A stretch of 27,075 bases of DNA from NCBI GenBank assembly GCA_964343195.1, contig CAYFIR010000095.1, positions 1 through 27,075 on the forward strand, read 5' to 3'. The notes below the pieces were generated by a model that ran no database searches, was not told the DNA's origin, and worked only from the letters and a program-made list of their open reading frames with translations. Below are positions 6,602 through 15,066 of this stretch, piece by piece. How positions within the stretch are numbered: position 1 is the first letter of the stretch; the number at the start of each line of letters is the position of its first letter. This DNA comes from CAYVAP01 sp964343195. Its GTDB lineage: Bacteria > Bacteroidota > Bacteroidia > J057. The translations under genes and the position numbers were made by a program.

Positions 6602-7543
6602 CTAGTAGCTCCAGAGATGGTGCTCAAACTCGGTCAACTGCTGACGCCGATATTCGGCTTCTGCCAGCGACTGTATGCCATTTCCAGAGATGTCGATTAC
6701 GTAACTGTGAAAAAGTCGCATTTCAAACACCTGTCGCAATGACCGATATTCTGCATCGTTAAAACGGTTTTTCCACTGAACCTGATCCAGGGTTTCCAGC
6801 ACTTCGTCATAGGCAAAAGTCGCCACTCGGCGTTCTGGCAGGCGGCCATACACATCTACCCAAATGATCTCGATATATTGAATATCATAGACCATATTAG
6901 AACGGTTCTTGTCGAAAATACGGTCTTCGACAAACTGGATAACCATTTCAAACGGCTGCAAATCAGGGAGATCATTACTCGTACCTACAACGGCAGAGGT
7001 AGAATCTGTTCCCAGGTCATCAGCTTCTTCTTCCAGACTACCCGGATCAGCGAAGGGATCCGAAGATCCTGCATCTGCAAATGGATCGGCGAAGGGGTCA
7101 GCAAAAGGATCTGAAGAACTTTCACCTTCAAATGAGTCAAATTCTCCTCCATCTCCTTCCAGTCCCATTTCCATCTCACCGTCAGTCTCAAGACCGGTCG
7201 ATGAGGTTGCCTCTGCAGAGATCCGATTGATTCTATCTATCACATCGTCGTAGGTGAGTGCAATGGAAAGGGTATCAGGATCATAAGCTGTAAACTTATT
7301 TTCCCGCAGGCCGGTGAACAGGGCCGATACGATGCCATCTTTTCCAGCATACTCACCTTCATCCTCTCCTCCACGATAATACCCGCTCTCCTGTTTTACC
7401 AGGGGCTTGTTCATCTTCTCTTCCAGATCAATCCGGTTTACCACCTTGCGGCGCCAGAAGTGATCTTCGATTCGGGGAGGAAACTGAGCCATGGCCTGCA
7501 ATGCGCAAACCATGACAATGACGACGAGAGATATTTTTCTCAT
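6602..7543 (-). CDS. gldN: GldN-family T9SS periplasmic ring protein, operon copy
   Basis: A 313-residue secreted protein, last gene of the contiguous gldKLMN run and 22 nt downstream of gldM. A signal peptide covers about residues 1-20 (ALQAMA-Q), then FPPRIEDHFWRRKVVNRIDLEEK. The linker at about 113-190 is Asp/Glu/Ser/Gly-rich with DPF motifs at 145, 149, 153 and 162, in phase with those of the second copy. The C-terminal domain (190-313) includes MVIQFVEDRIFDKNRS and the conserved end EFEHHLWSY. In the family, GldN binds GldK and links the motor to the outer-membrane translocon. Its close spacing to gldM argues for co-transcription and suggests it is the ancestral copy. The DPF array is not a feature I recall in Flavobacterium or Porphyromonas GldN/PorN. 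Confidence 0.95.
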   Translation of the reverse strand: MRKISLVVIVMVCALQAMAQFPPRIEDHFWRRKVVNRIDLEEKMNKPLVKQESGYYRGGEDEGEYAGKDGIVSALFTGLRENKFTAYDPDTLSIALTYDDVIDRINRISAEATSSTGLETDGEMEMGLEGDGGEFDSFEGESSSDPFADPFADPFADAGSSDPFADPGSLEEEADDLGTDSTSAVVGTSNDLPDLQPFEMVIQFVEDRIFDKNRSNMVYDIQYIEIIWVDVYGRLPERRVATFAYDEVLETLDQVQWKNRFNDAEYRSLRQVFEMRLFHSYVIDISGNGIQSLAEAEYRRQQLTEFEHHLWSY

Positions 7544-7565
7544 GTTTCGAAAAATTGCGTTACGC

Positions 7566-9227
7566 TTACTGTACGTTAAACTTGATGGTACGCTCCAGTT
7601 CGCTAAACGGCTCTTTTACACGGCGTCCTGCGTAGTTCACCCGGTAGATGTCTTCTACCCGAACGAATACAGTAGTACCTGCACGAGCCTGTCCAACCTC
7701 ACGTCCAAGGGGTACAGAAAAGCCAGCAACTGCATTGTTCTGTGCGCCTACGCGGTTCACAGTCTTGGGAGGTCCCAAAGACAGCTGAGCCAGAACAGTA
7801 GCACCAGATACCGCATAACGAGCATCCTGAGGCAGAGCTGCCGCAAAATCACTGTTAGGCTCTATCTTGATGCCGATGGCACCACGCTTGGGAACAAAGC
7901 CCGCTCCATCATAAGGACGACCACCGACGTACACGCCGATGACAGGCTTGGGAGGACGGATAACTTTATAGGTAACAGTACCAATGTTGATATTTTGACC
8001 GTTGGTGAGGGTATTTACTACTACCTCAGCGCCACGACCGGTAGGAACAATCCGGAATACCTTCTTGTCGCGTGGGCTTTGGATAATTTCACCTCCACCA
8101 TTTATACTCACACGTGGATTGTACTGGTCTCCCAGAGCAGGAACATCGATCCGCACATCGTTACCACATGCCTGATAGAGGATCTGAATGGCTTCAGAAG
8201 TTACCACGATCTCAGGACGACGCACAGTGAACTGACCTTCTACAGGAAGGGTCTCGTATCCACCGGTTGCCTTAGGTACCTGGATGTTTGCGGTATAGGA
8301 CTGGGTTCCTTCAGATTTTCCACGAGGGATCACGCTGCCACTGGCTGCTACCGTCATGGTTGCAGAACCATCTTCGTTATTCTCCAGGCTACCAGAGCCA
8401 GAGAACTTTGGCTGCAACTGGCTAGAAGACATGGCCACGATCAGTCGGGTACGGAACTGCAAACCAGCAGGAACGATGGTAGCCTCAGGAGCATCAATGG
8501 CGACAACTTTGTCAGCCTTGAAGGTTGCAACACCAAGACGCTGGTTAAGAAGGTCGAGAAGTTCTTTTTCCTTCTCATAGACGTCCACTTTCAGTGCTTC
8601 CAGCATCGCCATGTTGGCAATTACCGGAGCTTCAAAAGTGTAGCGCTCCCAGGACTTTTTCTCACCGTCCTGTCCTTCGGTGTCTTCGAGTTCCTCTAAC
8701 TCAATCTGGTTCTCTTCGTTCGCATTTGCGTTATAGATATCAGTGATAAACTTGTAGTAATCATTGAAACCCTCACGCAACTGGTAGGCTTTCCCATTTC
8801 CACGGCCACCATCGGCCTGGTCATTTGAGCCCATCCAATAGTTATAGTTCACCTCCAGCTCATCTTTTTTCTCAATTTCACCGGTTTCTTCATCGACTCC
8901 AGCAATGCTTACCATGGAATCCATATGTGCATTCAACTGAGTAATCAGTGCCTGAGACTGGGTGCGAATAATGTCCAGGGTGTCGATCAGACCTTTGTTG
9001 GTCATCTTTCCCTGGTTTTCCATTTCATCAACAATCTCTGCCTTCATGCTCTCGATCTGAGCATCGGTATTGGCATTTGCAGCCTGGGCAGAGCTATAGA
9101 GCTTTTCTTTCAGGATCTCGAACGAGTCGAGGATCTCCTTACTTACGTTCATTGCGAGCAGAGCGAGCAACACGAGGTACATCATGTTGATCATTTTCTG
9201 TCGCGGTGATAATTGTCCACCTGCCAT
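7566..9227 (-). CDS. gldM: T9SS/gliding motor shaft protein GldM
   Basis: A 553-residue inner-membrane protein with a large periplasmic part. The N-terminus MAGGQLSPRQKMINMMYLVL begins with a cytoplasmic tail and a single TM (about residues 14-32) that in known structures sits inside a GldL pentamer. A predominantly helical region (about 33-245) is followed by tandem beta domains up to residue 553. A GldM dimer converts proton flow through GldL into rotation and reaches the GldK/GldN ring. It is 59 nt after gldL and 22 nt before gldN. A long plus-strand ORF opposite this gene (7491-8699) is a codon-bias shadow. Confidence 0.97.
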   Translation of the reverse strand: MAGGQLSPRQKMINMMYLVLLALLAMNVSKEILDSFEILKEKLYSSAQAANANTDAQIESMKAEIVDEMENQGKMTNKGLIDTLDIIRTQSQALITQLNAHMDSMVSIAGVDEETGEIEKKDELEVNYNYWMGSNDQADGGRGNGKAYQLREGFNDYYKFITDIYNANANEENQIELEELEDTEGQDGEKKSWERYTFEAPVIANMAMLEALKVDVYEKEKELLDLLNQRLGVATFKADKVVAIDAPEATIVPAGLQFRTRLIVAMSSSQLQPKFSGSGSLENNEDGSATMTVAASGSVIPRGKSEGTQSYTANIQVPKATGGYETLPVEGQFTVRRPEIVVTSEAIQILYQACGNDVRIDVPALGDQYNPRVSINGGGEIIQSPRDKKVFRIVPTGRGAEVVVNTLTNGQNINIGTVTYKVIRPPKPVIGVYVGGRPYDGAGFVPKRGAIGIKIEPNSDFAAALPQDARYAVSGATVLAQLSLGPPKTVNRVGAQNNAVAGFSVPLGREVGQARAGTTVFVRVEDIYRVNYAGRRVKEPFSELERTIKFNVQ

Positions 9228-9286
9228 GATTTTCCTTTTTTTAGGTTAATAAGTTCTCAACAAATCTCTGTGGTAAGTCGCTACAA

Positions 9287-10075
9287 CTAGCGGGTACCAC
9301 CAGCCATGGCAGACAGCATGTTGCCATAGACATTGTTGAGACGCTGCAGGTTCTGATTCAGCTGAGCCATGCCATCACGGTACTGCTGCGCGTCCTTGGT
9401 AGCTTCAGACATGCTGCTCATGGCCTCAGTCATCGCTCCGTAGAACTGGTTCAGTGACTTCAGGTGAGTCTTGGCATCCTGCAGTTCCAACTCATAAATA
9501 GAGTTCAGCGTGCTCAGGTTCTTGGTAATGGTCTGTACCTGCTCGTGGTATGCCTGGGCATCACCAGCAGCATTTGCAAAACCAGACATAGAGTCAACTG
9601 CAACAGAGTAGCTCTGATTCAGGTTCTCGATCTTGGAAGATGCAGAGCGAATACGATCAGCATACTCATTGGTAGCGCCAGCAGCATCAGCAACAGAACC
9701 CAGCTTGCTTACTTCCTGATTCAGGTCAGCCATGGTGTTGGACAGTCCAGTGAACAGGTCGCTTGGGATTTCTGGAAGCTGTGGAGCAGTCCAGTCAGAA
9801 GCTCCAGATTCAAGAGCAGGAATTTCTGGATCTTTTTCAGCCAGAATAGGATAAACTCGCTCCCACTCATAACCATCAGAAGGAGGATCAAATGCAGAAA
9901 TCAGGAATACGAATGCCTCGGTAAACATACCGATGATCAGCATTTCGTTGGCACCGGGCCAGTGCAGGATTTTAAACAGTGCCCCTACGATTACTACTGC
10001 GGCTGCAGCACCGTAGATAAAGTTCATGGTTACTTTGCCCGTACGGGACTTCAGAAAACCTTTCTTCTTTGCCAT
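9287..10075 (-). CDS. gldL: T9SS/gliding motor stator protein GldL
   Basis: A 262-residue cytoplasmic-membrane protein. Two TM helices lie at about residues 17-37 (MNFIYGAAAAVVIVGALFKI) and 44-62 (EMLIIGMFTEAFVFLISAF). Lys35 in TM1 and Glu53 in TM2 are the likely counterparts of the charged membrane residues implicated in proton use by GldL. They are separated by the family signature LHWPGA. The rest (about 100-262) is a long cytoplasmic helical/coiled-coil region with no recognisable catalytic motif. GldL pentamers surround the GldM dimer TM helices and energise secretion and gliding. The gene is preceded by a 166-nt spacer containing a strong hairpin. Confidence 0.96.
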   Translation of the reverse strand: MAKKKGFLKSRTGKVTMNFIYGAAAAVVIVGALFKILHWPGANEMLIIGMFTEAFVFLISAFDPPSDGYEWERVYPILAEKDPEIPALESGASDWTAPQLPEIPSDLFTGLSNTMADLNQEVSKLGSVADAAGATNEYADRIRSASSKIENLNQSYSVAVDSMSGFANAAGDAQAYHEQVQTITKNLSTLNSIYELELQDAKTHLKSLNQFYGAMTEAMSSMSEATKDAQQYRDGMAQLNQNLQRLNNVYGNMLSAMAGGTR

Positions 10076-10160
10076 TGTGAACTTTCCTTAAGTTAGACGT
10101 TTCTTTTTGCCTGTGTGAAACAAAAATTTAATTGAAGTGCGGAAGTGTGTGTGGAAATTA

Positions 10161-10187
10161 GGGGGTTGCTCCGAGGAACAACCACCC
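10161..10187 (-). promoter_or_regulatory. GC-rich hairpin between gldK and gldL
   Basis: GGTTGCTCC (10164-10172) and GGAACAACC (10175-10183) pair except for one position, which is a G-U wobble in one strand sense. GGG (10161-10163) and CCC (10185-10187) extend the stem past a one-base bulge. No T-run follows on the minus strand, so it is not a standard terminator. It could set the gldK:gldL ratio by processing, stability or partial termination. Confidence 0.4.
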
Positions 10188-10241
10188 TATATTATAAAAT
10201 CTTATCCAATAAATATTCTTTTCTTTCTCAAATAGAGGGTT

Positions 10242-11330
10242 TTAGAATCCTCCGGCTGCACCAGAGCGTCCGATCACGGTTACCACAGAGCGGAATCCGA
10301 TGAAGGACTTGGCGGTATCAGCATATTCGTATGAGCGTGTGCCACAAGAGAGGAAGTATCCGATATCTTTCCAGGAACCGCCACGGGTTACTTTGCGGAT
10401 ATCTACTCCACTGTTTGGCATGCGATCGTCCTCTGAGAAACGAGGATCGAGGTAACGTGGGTTCAGGTCGTGTGCATAAGAGTAGGCAGCTTCCTCAAAG
10501 TCATCTTCACACCACTCAGCGACATTGCCGGGCATGTTGTAAAGGCCATAGTCATTGGGGAAGTAAGCATTGGCTGGGGCAGTGTATTCAAAAGCATCTG
10601 CAATATAGTCTCCACGTCCAGGCTTAAAGTTGGCGAGGAAACACCCCTTTGAGTTGCGCAGGTAAGGACCTTCCCAAGGATAAAGCTTGTGCTCCCAGCC
10701 ACCACGCGCAGCATACTCCCATTCAGCCTCGGTTGGCAGACGGAATCGAGGCATATCAGCCATTTCGCGCTCACGACGGTAATCGTTGAGGTGCTTGGTG
10801 CGCCACTTACAGAATTCCTGGGCAGCATGCCAGCTAACTCCCACTACTGGGTAGTTGTCAAAAGCCGGATGCCAGAAGTAGTTCTCCATCAGCGGCTCAT
10901 TGTACGCATAGGCAAAGTCGCTGGTCCAAACAGTAGTGTCTGGCATGACTACCTCCTGAAGCGCGCGGCTCAGGCTGTCATATGCACCTTGCTCCTGCAC
11001 ACCTGACTGTCCCTGCTCATTGGCAGAAGGGCCAAACAGGAACTGACGGTACTCGTTGTTGGTGATCTCAGTTTCATCCATAAAGAATGCACTGATGGTG
11101 ATCTGACGAGTGTGTGCGATCTGAGAATAGGGCACATCCTGGTCGTTTTGACCCATGTGGAAGCTTCCGGGTGGAATGTAAACCATTCCGAGGGGCTGGT
11201 ACTGATCCCAGATTGGGCGATCCATCACCCCAGTTAACTCACCGTGATGGCCTGTACCACGACCGCCAAATAGGCCACAGCCTGAGAGAAGTGCGCCCAG
11301 TACGGCGATCAATAGAAATACCTTTTTCAT
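10242..11330 (-). CDS. gldK: T9SS outer-membrane lipoprotein GldK
   Basis: A 362-residue lipoprotein. A signal peptide ends in the lipobox LSGC with Cys18 as the acylated residue. The mature part is a formylglycine-generating-enzyme/sulfatase-modifying-factor fold (about residues 48-350), recognised by MVYIPPGSFHMGQND, MDETEITNNEYRQFL, RLPTEAEWEYAARGG, MPGNVAEWCEDDF and VTRGGSWKD...RS. In the GldK/PorK branch this fold is structural rather than enzymatic. GldK and GldN assemble the ring at the periplasmic face of the outer membrane. It is the first gene of the gldKLMN run and has a good promoter candidate about 110 nt upstream of its ATG. Confidence 0.96.
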   Translation of the reverse strand: MKKVFLLIAVLGALLSGCGLFGGRGTGHHGELTGVMDRPIWDQYQPLGMVYIPPGSFHMGQNDQDVPYSQIAHTRQITISAFFMDETEITNNEYRQFLFGPSANEQGQSGVQEQGAYDSLSRALQEVVMPDTTVWTSDFAYAYNEPLMENYFWHPAFDNYPVVGVSWHAAQEFCKWRTKHLNDYRREREMADMPRFRLPTEAEWEYAARGGWEHKLYPWEGPYLRNSKGCFLANFKPGRGDYIADAFEYTAPANAYFPNDYGLYNMPGNVAEWCEDDFEEAAYSYAHDLNPRYLDPRFSEDDRMPNSGVDIRKVTRGGSWKDIGYFLSCGTRSYEYADTAKSFIGFRSVVTVIGRSGAAGGF

Positions 11331-11440
11331 ATCTGCGCTAGTTTCAAATAGGGTTTTGCAGAGAAAGACGGGTTTTACTTGGGTTTGACCACTAATAATC
11401 TAGTTCGTCTCCAAAATCTTTCCAATCTCAATTTATTACG

Positions 11441-11472
11441 CAATGTTAAACAGGATTGGCGTAGCGGTCAAA
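11441..11472 (-). promoter_or_regulatory. gldK: Candidate gldKLMN promoter
   Basis: On the minus strand TTTG (11472-11469), a 20-nt spacer and TAACATTG (11448-11441) fit the Bacteroidota TTTG / TAnnTTTG consensus with one mismatch. Transcription would start near 11435 and give a leader of about 105 nt before gldK. Confidence 0.45.
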
Positions 11473-11543
11473 AGCAAATGTTCACAATCTTTACACGCAG
11501 CGTGGCAAATACCCTACCAAAAGAATTAGAAATTTCTATGGTT

Positions 11544-12536
11544 TTAATTAAAGTCATCACGTTTCAATGGATCATCTACAGACTTACCCTTTCCACCCCC
11601 AAAGAGGTCTCCAAAGGTGTAAGAGAGGACAATTTCGTGCGTGTTGATATCCCCACCGAAGTTCAAACCAGTGAGGGGATAGTCATAGGAGTACCCAATA
11701 AATGTGTTGCTGTTAAGGGTCACTCCTAACATAGCTCCAATGGATTCTCCACGTGACTGATCAGAAATCAGGCGGTAATTCAGACCAACAGAGAGTGGAG
11801 ACAGGTTCCAAAGCAGACTCGCGTTGATCTGAGGAGTCCCACGCAGGTCGGTCAGCATCATCACGGATGGCTGCAGTGACATGCGGGGGCTTAGAAAGAA
11901 ATTATATCCGGCAGCCAGGGTAAAAGTCCGGGCATCCGTGGAACGCTGATCATTGGCATCCACCCCTGCGGTAAGGCCATCAATGTCTGGCTCCAACAGG
12001 TTCTGCCCCGCCAGGCTTACAAAAAAGTTCGAATCTGACAGATAAACCCCGGAACTCAGCATGGGGACAACCACACTTTGTCCCGCCAGGGGAATCACCG
12101 CATCATTCTCATCGGGAAACACCCACTCGTCAGGGTTGATGGCGACCTGCTTGATCCCTCCAGCTGCTCCGATTCTCAGAGTCATGCTTCCCAGGTCGAT
12201 GTCATAGCCATAGGCCGCCTGTACAAAGGTACTGGACCAGAAACCCAAACGCTCTGCTGCCACAATGAGGCCTGCATTCCCAATATCACCACTCAAAGGG
12301 GTGTCAAAGGTGAGGACAGAAGTTTGAGGGGCTCCAGAAAGGCCTACCCATTGAAGGCGACCCAGGAGAGAAAGATTGGCCCCTTCCTGCAGATTGGGCT
12401 TGGCCACGCCGGCAGCGGCGGGGTTGTAACCGAACTGCATGTAGGGATACATAGTGTTCTGAAAGTACACCTGAGCGGAAGCCGAAAGGCTTAGCAACAG
12501 ACCCAGGGTAACTGTAAGGAGCAGCTTGTTATTCAT
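11544..12536 (-). CDS. PorP/SprF-family outer-membrane protein
   Basis: A 330-residue outer-membrane beta-barrel of the PorP/SprF family; members are T9SS accessory barrels that pair with the translocon or with surface adhesins. I chose the ATG at 12536 because it begins a classic signal peptide, MNNKLLLTVTLGLLLSLSASA-Q. The ATG 39 nt upstream would add a 13-residue extension in front of it. The mature start VYFQNTMYPYMQFGYNPAAAG carries the family's YNPAAAG-type motif. Alternating hydrophobic strands follow, including NTFIGYSYDYPLTGLNFGGD near the end, and the C-terminus is IVLSYTFGDLFGGGKG. Its position directly before gldK, same strand, mirrors the porP-porK-porL-porM-porN cluster of Porphyromonas, so a PorP role is more likely than that of a satellite SprF-like paralogue. 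Confidence 0.9.
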   Translation of the reverse strand: MNNKLLLTVTLGLLLSLSASAQVYFQNTMYPYMQFGYNPAAAGVAKPNLQEGANLSLLGRLQWVGLSGAPQTSVLTFDTPLSGDIGNAGLIVAAERLGFWSSTFVQAAYGYDIDLGSMTLRIGAAGGIKQVAINPDEWVFPDENDAVIPLAGQSVVVPMLSSGVYLSDSNFFVSLAGQNLLEPDIDGLTAGVDANDQRSTDARTFTLAAGYNFFLSPRMSLQPSVMMLTDLRGTPQINASLLWNLSPLSVGLNYRLISDQSRGESIGAMLGVTLNSNTFIGYSYDYPLTGLNFGGDINTHEIVLSYTFGDLFGGGKGKSVDDPLKRDDFN

Positions 12537-12673
12537 ATTCGCTAGGTACTGAAAAATCCTAAGGTCTAAGATCAACTTTTTATGCTAAATCTGCAAAAAT
12601 CAGATCTCGCTGCTCCCAAATTGGCAGACATCTTTTCGCCTCTTTTCTCCCTTAATGCATGTATTCCAAAACG

Positions 12674-13444
12674 TTACAGGCCGGGAGCTTTCTGTCCGAT
12701 TTTTTTCAGATAATCTTCAATCGCAGCCGTCATGGACGGCAGTCCGGGCTGTGGAGCATTTACATCCAGGCGGAGATTGGCCTTTTCAGCCTCCTCAGCG
12801 GTTGACTTCCCAAAAACAGCTATCCTGGTATCGTTTTGCTTGAAGTTGGGAAAGTTGTGGTAAAGAGAGGTAATCCCGGAAGGAGAGAAAAAGCAGATCA
12901 TGTCGTAAAAAATGTTCTCCAGATCCGATAGATCAGCATTGACCGTCCGATACAAAGGGCTCTGGGTAACATTTATGCCCTTTTCCTCCATCAGAGTGGG
13001 CAAATTATGGAAGTGCTCTTCGTTACATGGGAATAAGAATTTCTCTTTCTTATGCTTCTGTATGTAAGGCATCAGATCGGCAGATCTGCGCTCACCAACG
13101 AAGAGTTTGCGTTTCCGGATTACAATGTACTTCTGCAGGTACTTGGAGGTGGCCTCGCTGACACAGAAATACTTGGTATCGGTGGGCATCTCTATTCGCA
13201 TCTCATTCAGCAGACCAAAAAAATGGTCTACCGCAACGCGACTGGTAAAGATAATACCAGTAAAATCGAGCGGGTTGATGCCCTGCTTGCGAAATTCGTT
13301 TAAGGAAACCCCCTCTACTTGAATAAACTTGCGGAAATCTACCTTAATCTCATATTTGTCGGCCAGCCGGTGGTAAGGAGAGTTCTCATCAGCAGGAGGG
13401 GGTTGAGAGATGAGGATGCTCTTGACTGGTTTGGTATCGCTCAT
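12674..13444 (-). CDS. hemD: Uroporphyrinogen-III synthase
   Basis: Closes the linear hydroxymethylbilane with inversion of ring D to form uroporphyrinogen III, the branch-point of haem, siroheme and cobalamin synthesis. The 256-residue product starts at the ATG at 13444 (MSDTKPVKSILISQPPP); an in-frame ATG 84 nt upstream would overlap the end of the preceding gene and lacks conservation. The fold is two Rossmann-like lobes with poorly conserved residues. Supporting blocks are SPYHRLADKYEIKVDFRKFI, DFTGIIFTSRVAVDHFF, FFSPSGITSLYHNF and IAVFGKSTAEEAEKANL. It lies 44 nt after the DUF4271 gene and before the PorP-like gene. No other haem-pathway gene is present. Confidence 0.88.
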   Translation of the reverse strand: MSDTKPVKSILISQPPPADENSPYHRLADKYEIKVDFRKFIQVEGVSLNEFRKQGINPLDFTGIIFTSRVAVDHFFGLLNEMRIEMPTDTKYFCVSEATSKYLQKYIVIRKRKLFVGERRSADLMPYIQKHKKEKFLFPCNEEHFHNLPTLMEEKGINVTQSPLYRTVNADLSDLENIFYDMICFFSPSGITSLYHNFPNFKQNDTRIAVFGKSTAEEAEKANLRLDVNAPQPGLPSMTAAIEDYLKKIGQKAPGL

Positions 13445-13488
13445 GAGCCGAACTATTTGGATAAATGGGGTACCCGTGGTTATAAACC

Positions 13489-15066
13489 TTATAGCCAGAT
13501 AAATACCGGAGCTATATCGAGGGTGCAAATATACAAAAGTTTCATCCCCAACGAAAAAGATGTATTTCTATCTAGCCCGGCAAACGCCACATAGCCCCTT
13601 CTTAGCCAGTATCCCGCCGCTACCGACAAAAACAAACCGCCAAAAATCAGAGGATATGCACGCCCCCAAAGTATCCACAGTATCCCAGCAAGGGGAAGAA
13701 TACTTACCAGCGGAAAATTTCTGACCACCTCCAGACCCAACAGGCCGGGTAGCAGGCCTTTAGTACCCAGCAGACGCCCTCCGATTCCAAAAGAAGCCCA
13801 TTTTACGGCCTCCCAAAGGCCAAGTCCCAGCATAACCCACAGGTATAGCAGGCCGGGATGTTGATAGCGTCCCAATGTACTTTGCAGGAGACTCTGTCCG
13901 TTGCCCAGGCTCACCAACTCCCATTGCCCGTACCAGTTCAGGCCATAAACTCCCAGGGTAACAAAACTCCCAAATACCATCACCCGGACTAAATTAATGA
14001 CGACCAGGGAGTCGCCATTCAATCCTACTCCACCGGAGGAACCCTCCAGTATGGTGGTCTGACCAGCTAGTAGGGCCAGTTGCCCCCAATACAACCCCGG
14101 ACTCATGAGTTTGATGACAAACAGACCTCCTAACGGAATAAGCAACAATAGCAATAGAAACTGCCGATCTGCTGCAGGAGGAAGTCCGCCGATTTTCATG
14201 GGCCAATCGACAAGTTTGCCGTAGAATGCTGTTCTTCGCCCTCGCTGATCCAGCCAAAATGCCATTCTGCTATCCTGATTCGGATCAGCGGTGGGGTACC
14301 AGTTCACTACAGCTGCCTGAATATCTTCTCCATCTACCCGAACTGGTTCAAGGTGAAGTTGCGGATTTTGGCACAGTTCTATCAATTGTCTGTCTGGGGC
14401 AAATGCAAATCCTACCTGACTAATGCCTTGTTTCTGAAGCGGGAGCAGAAAGCGAAGGGCCTCCAGGCTATCAAATGAGTAGCCATGGTTGCCATAATAA
14501 GGCGCGACCACCCCTACTGGCTCTTCAGGATTAACAGGATCCAACTCCCGAAAGCCCAGATCAGGCAACTCTGACAACAGGGTCACCGATCGAAAAATTC
14601 CCAGAAAGGGCATTGGGGAAAAAATCCCCGCCTCCCCTTCTGACAAATGAAGAGAAAGCCGTACCCCAGGCTCAACCCAGTCTTTGAGCAGAGGGACTAC
14701 CCATGGCTCAAAAGGATCGGCATGAGCTCCAAGGTAATAGTCTCCCAACATCAACTCTGCATTCCAGCCGATGCCTTCCCAGTACAAAAACAGCGTATCC
14801 CGCCTGGCCCCCTCAGGCCAGGAAAAGGAATGCGTTAAAGTCGCGGTTGCTTCCTCCCTCAACTGAAATGGGACCCTGTAGCTGCGAATCTCCCCTTCCC
14901 TCTCAAGCCTCCAGTCTTCATTAAAAGACAGGGCGAAAAATTCTGATGAATCAGCTACCAACACGGTATCTGCCTGGTTGGCCTGGGGTATTTGCCCCAT
15001 AGCCACTTGTCCAGGCCCCAACAGGAGGCCAGGAATTAACAAAACCAGTAATGGGAGCTTATGCAT
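13489..15066 (-). CDS. DUF4271 membrane protein with GH2-like periplasmic N-terminal half
   Basis: A 525-residue protein. A signal peptide (about 1-24, ending VAMG-Q) is followed by a periplasmic region. Residues 90-165 resemble the sugar-binding jelly-roll of family 2 glycoside hydrolases: FLYWEGIGWNAELMLGDYYLG, then VEPGVRLSLHL and FLGIFRSVTLL, the last like the family's GG-I-[FY]-R-x-V-x-L strand. Residues 183-240 (YYGNHGYSFDSLEALRFLL, QKQGISQVGFAFAPDRQ, LIELC) resemble the first part of the GH2 catalytic barrel, but the acid/base and nucleophile segments are absent. From residue 302 on there are about seven hydrophobic segments, ending in LYICTLDIAPVFIWL, which I recognise as the DUF4271 C-terminal signature. 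It is probably the first gene of the run with hemD. The function is unknown; a catalytically dead sugar-binding sensor or scaffold is inference. Confidence 0.75.
   Translation of the reverse strand: MHKLPLLVLLIPGLLLGPGQVAMGQIPQANQADTVLVADSSEFFALSFNEDWRLEREGEIRSYRVPFQLREEATATLTHSFSWPEGARRDTLFLYWEGIGWNAELMLGDYYLGAHADPFEPWVVPLLKDWVEPGVRLSLHLSEGEAGIFSPMPFLGIFRSVTLLSELPDLGFRELDPVNPEEPVGVVAPYYGNHGYSFDSLEALRFLLPLQKQGISQVGFAFAPDRQLIELCQNPQLHLEPVRVDGEDIQAAVVNWYPTADPNQDSRMAFWLDQRGRRTAFYGKLVDWPMKIGGLPPAADRQFLLLLLLIPLGGLFVIKLMSPGLYWGQLALLAGQTTILEGSSGGVGLNGDSLVVINLVRVMVFGSFVTLGVYGLNWYGQWELVSLGNGQSLLQSTLGRYQHPGLLYLWVMLGLGLWEAVKWASFGIGGRLLGTKGLLPGLLGLEVVRNFPLVSILPLAGILWILWGRAYPLIFGGLFLSVAAGYWLRRGYVAFAGLDRNTSFSLGMKLLYICTLDIAPVFIWL

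Noticed and set aside
7491..8699. 402-codon plus-strand ORF opposite gldM
   Set aside because: It lies almost wholly antisense to the unmistakable gldM gene, its product has no domain-like organisation, and long antisense frames arise from the codon bias of the true gene.
10242..11330. gldK as a formylglycine-generating enzyme
   Set aside because: It has the FGE-sulfatase fold but sits first in gldKLMN with a lipobox, which identifies the structural GldK lipoprotein.
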